A program made the position numbers and the translations under genes. A stretch of 64,000 nucleotides of DNA, from positions 1-64,000 of the forward strand of contig NZ_AQWP01000017.1 of the NCBI RefSeq assembly GCF_000375585.1. Reading direction: 5' to 3'. This document shows positions 61,998 to 64,000 of the stretch, piece after piece; the first letter of the stretch is position 1; every line of letters starts with the position of its first letter. A model generated the notes under the pieces. It was given only the letters and a program-made list of their open reading frames with translations, had not been told where the DNA came from and made no database searches. The DNA is from Sinorhizobium meliloti 4H41. GTDB lineage: Bacteria; Pseudomonadota; Alphaproteobacteria; Rhizobiales; Rhizobiaceae.

Positions 61998-62000
61998 GCC

Positions 62001-64000
62001 ATGATCTCCGGGATCTTCATCGATCGTCCGCGCTTTGCCGCGGTCATTTCCATCGTGCTCACGCTCGCGGGGTTGATCGCCCTGACGAGGCTGCCGATTG
62101 CACAGTTCCCCGATATCGTCCCGCCGCAGGTCAGCGTGACCGCGAGCTATCCCGGCGCAGGCGCCGACGTGGTCGAGGCCACCGTCGCTCAGCCGTTGGA
62201 AAGCAAGGTCGTCGGCGTCGACAACATGCTCTACATGAAATCGACGAGCGGCGCCGACGGGACCTATTCGCTGACGGTGACCTTTGCGGTCGGCACCGAT
62301 CCGGATATCGCCACCGTCAACGTGCAGAACCGCGTCGCGCTTGCCGAGCCGGTGCTGCCGGCCGAAGTCAAGCAGAGCGGCGTCAGCGTCAAGAAGCAGT
62401 CATCCTCGCTCATGCAGGTGATCGCCATCCACGGCGAGAATGACGAGTTCGACAATCTGTTCCTCTCGAACTACGCCACGATCAACGTGCTCGACACGAT
62501 CAAGCGCGTGCCGGGGGTCGGCGACGCGACGCTCTTCGGCGCCCAGGACTATTCGATGCGGATCGTCCTCGACATCGATCGGCTGACCAATCTGGGGCTG
62601 ACGCCGACGGATGTGGTCAACGCCCTCAAGACCCAGAACGTCCAGGCGGCGATCGGCCGCATCGGCGCGCAGCCGATGACCGACGATCCGCTGTTCCAGC
62701 TGAACATACAGACGCAGGGCCGGCTCACCGACCCCGCCCAGTTCGAGGACGTCGTGCTTCGGGCAGAGGCGGACGGGTCCTTCGTGCGCATCCGCGACGT
62801 CGCGCGCGTCGAACTGGGTTCTGTGACCTCCGACTCAACCGCCCGCATCAACGGCAAGCCCGTGGCGATGATCGGCACCTATCAGGCGCCGGGCGCCAAT
62901 GCGCTCGCCGCCACGGAGGGCGTGCAGCAGGCGATGGAGCGCCTGGCCCAGGCCTTCCCGGAGGGGCTCACCTATACGGTCTCCTACGACACGTCCGATT
63001 TCGTCGAGGCGAGCGTGGAGAATGTCGAGCACACCCTGTTCGAAGCCTTCGCACTCGTCATCGTCGTCGTCTTCCTCTTTCTCGGCAATTGGCGCGCGAC
63101 ACTGATTCCGCTCATCGCCGTCCCGGTGGCGCTCGTCGGCACCTTCGCCGTGATCCTGGCGATGGGCTTTTCGCTCAACACGGTTTCGCTTCTGGCGCTG
63201 GTGCTCGCCATCGGCATCGTCGTCGACGATGCGATCGTGGTGGTGGAAAACGTCGAGCGCGTCATGGAGGAAAACCCCGGCATGAGCGCGGCGCAGGCCG
63301 CGCGCCTCGCCATGGGGGAAATCACCGGGGCGATCGTCGCCATCACGCTCGTGCTGCTTTCGGTATTCGTACCGGTGGCATTCATTCCTGGCCTGAGCGG
63401 GCAGCTCTTCCAGCAGTTCGCCGTCGCCGTCTCGGTGTCGATGGTCATTTCCGCGATCAATGCACTGACCCTCAGCCCGGCCCTCTGCGCGATCCTCCTG
63501 AAGCCCCATCACGGGCCGAAGCGCGGCGTCCTCGGATGGATTTCGCGGGGTATCGACCGTACCCGCAACGGCTATGCGCATGTCGCAGGCGGCATTGCGC
63601 GCAGGGCCGTCATCGGCTTGGTCCTCCTTGCCGTTGCGATCGGCGCCAGCGGCTGGCTGTTCCGGATCGTGCCTACCGGGTTCCTCCCCAGCGAGGATCA
63701 AGGCGCCTTCTTTGCCGAAATCCGCCTTCCGGAAGGTGCCTCCTTCAACAGGACCGACGCCGTGGTGCGCGAGGTCGAAACAATGCTCGGCGAAATCGAG
63801 GGCGTGGCGAACGTCACGACCGTCACCGGCTACAGTTTCCTCGACGGAATCGCCAAATCCAGCAGCGCGTTCGCGATCGTGACCATGAAGCCCTTCGCCG
63901 AACGCCAGAGCGAAAGCGCATCTGTCAATGCCGCGATCGGCACGGTGATGGCCAAGGGTGCGGCAATCCGCAATGCCCAGGTTTTCGCCTTCAACCTGCC
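62001..64000 (+). CDS. RND efflux permease, HAE1 family (partial, runs off the end)
   Basis: The first ~666 codons of a normally ~1040-residue pump. It starts MISGIFIDRPRFAAVISIVL, as in AcrB-type proteins, followed by IAQFPDIVPPQVSVTASYPGA, the periplasmic porter domains, and the TM2-TM6 block with GIVVDDAIVVVENVERVM, which holds the proton-relay Asp pair. The frame is uninterrupted to the last base. With the adaptor it forms a multidrug-type efflux operon. Confidence 0.93.
   Translation, partial: MISGIFIDRPRFAAVISIVLTLAGLIALTRLPIAQFPDIVPPQVSVTASYPGAGADVVEATVAQPLESKVVGVDNMLYMKSTSGADGTYSLTVTFAVGTDPDIATVNVQNRVALAEPVLPAEVKQSGVSVKKQSSSLMQVIAIHGENDEFDNLFLSNYATINVLDTIKRVPGVGDATLFGAQDYSMRIVLDIDRLTNLGLTPTDVVNALKTQNVQAAIGRIGAQPMTDDPLFQLNIQTQGRLTDPAQFEDVVLRAEADGSFVRIRDVARVELGSVTSDSTARINGKPVAMIGTYQAPGANALAATEGVQQAMERLAQAFPEGLTYTVSYDTSDFVEASVENVEHTLFEAFALVIVVVFLFLGNWRATLIPLIAVPVALVGTFAVILAMGFSLNTVSLLALVLAIGIVVDDAIVVVENVERVMEENPGMSAAQAARLAMGEITGAIVAITLVLLSVFVPVAFIPGLSGQLFQQFAVAVSVSMVISAINALTLSPALCAILLKPHHGPKRGVLGWISRGIDRTRNGYAHVAGGIARRAVIGLVLLAVAIGASGWLFRIVPTGFLPSEDQGAFFAEIRLPEGASFNRTDAVVREVETMLGEIEGVANVTTVTGYSFLDGIAKSSSAFAIVTMKPFAERQSESASVNAAIGTVMAKGAAIRNAQVFAFNL

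Overview
The window is high-GC alphaproteobacterial DNA whose gene content fits a Sinorhizobium/Ensifer-type rhizobium. The evidence is DUF982, DUF2934, DUF1236 and DUF6074 families, an EcfG-like sigma factor, a RirA-type iron operator, many ABC and TRAP solute transporters, and RIME-like palindromic repeats. The mix of transport, stress and alternative-oxidase genes suggests a chromid or megaplasmid of the pSymB kind. That placement is inference; no replication, rRNA or tRNA genes were seen.

Layout. 0.1-0.3 kb: RIME-like repeat. 0.3-3.2 kb: sugar-decoration genes (CmcI-like methyltransferase/hydroxylase, NAD-dependent epimerase, hexapeptide acyltransferase, dTDP-sugar 3,5-epimerase). 3.2-8.3 kb: iron/siderophore-type ABC importer with two tandem binding proteins, divergent from a SAM methyltransferase across a TGA-N9-TCA operator. 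8.4-14.0 kb: LysR regulator, N-carbamoyl-amino-acid hydrolase, TRAP transporter and RidA protein. 14.3-28.3 kb and 39.3-47.9 kb: two blocks of small stress-type genes. 28.4-36.0 kb: ABC glycoside uptake operon with PfkB kinase, GH4 glycosidase and divergent GntR regulator. 36.0-39.1 kb: type I secretion ATPase and adaptor. 48.0-55.4 kb: MHS-type MFS transporter, cyoABCD quinol oxidase, SURF1 and a DUF992 protein. 55.6-58.0 kb: DUF922 putative protease, Lrp regulator and ornithine cyclodeaminase. 58.0-58.65 kb: repeat block. 58.7-64 kb: small secreted protein, serralysin-like RTX metalloprotease, and an RND pump whose permease runs off the end.

Main observation. Reading upstream regions by eye between 16 and 48 kb, I found GGAAC-N18/19-TT, the form recognised by alphaproteobacterial EcfG/RpoE2 general-stress sigma factors, at eighteen places. 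Seventeen lie a short distance upstream of a gene or operon: proline-rich peptide, DUF2934, BON, glgX-topoisomerase IB, treZ, udgX-like, GST, several hypotheticals, DUF982, iron permease, SDR, CBS, DUF1236, DUF3008, and the EcfG-like sigma gene itself. The eighteenth precedes a possible small RNA. Convergent with the sigma gene is a 52-codon frame that looks like a NepR anti-sigma factor. The intervening transport and secretion genes show no such sites upstream. I interpret the two blocks as one general-stress-response island with its own sigma/anti-sigma pair, carrying trehalose/glycogen turnover, DNA topology and repair, thiol protection and many uncharacterised small proteins.
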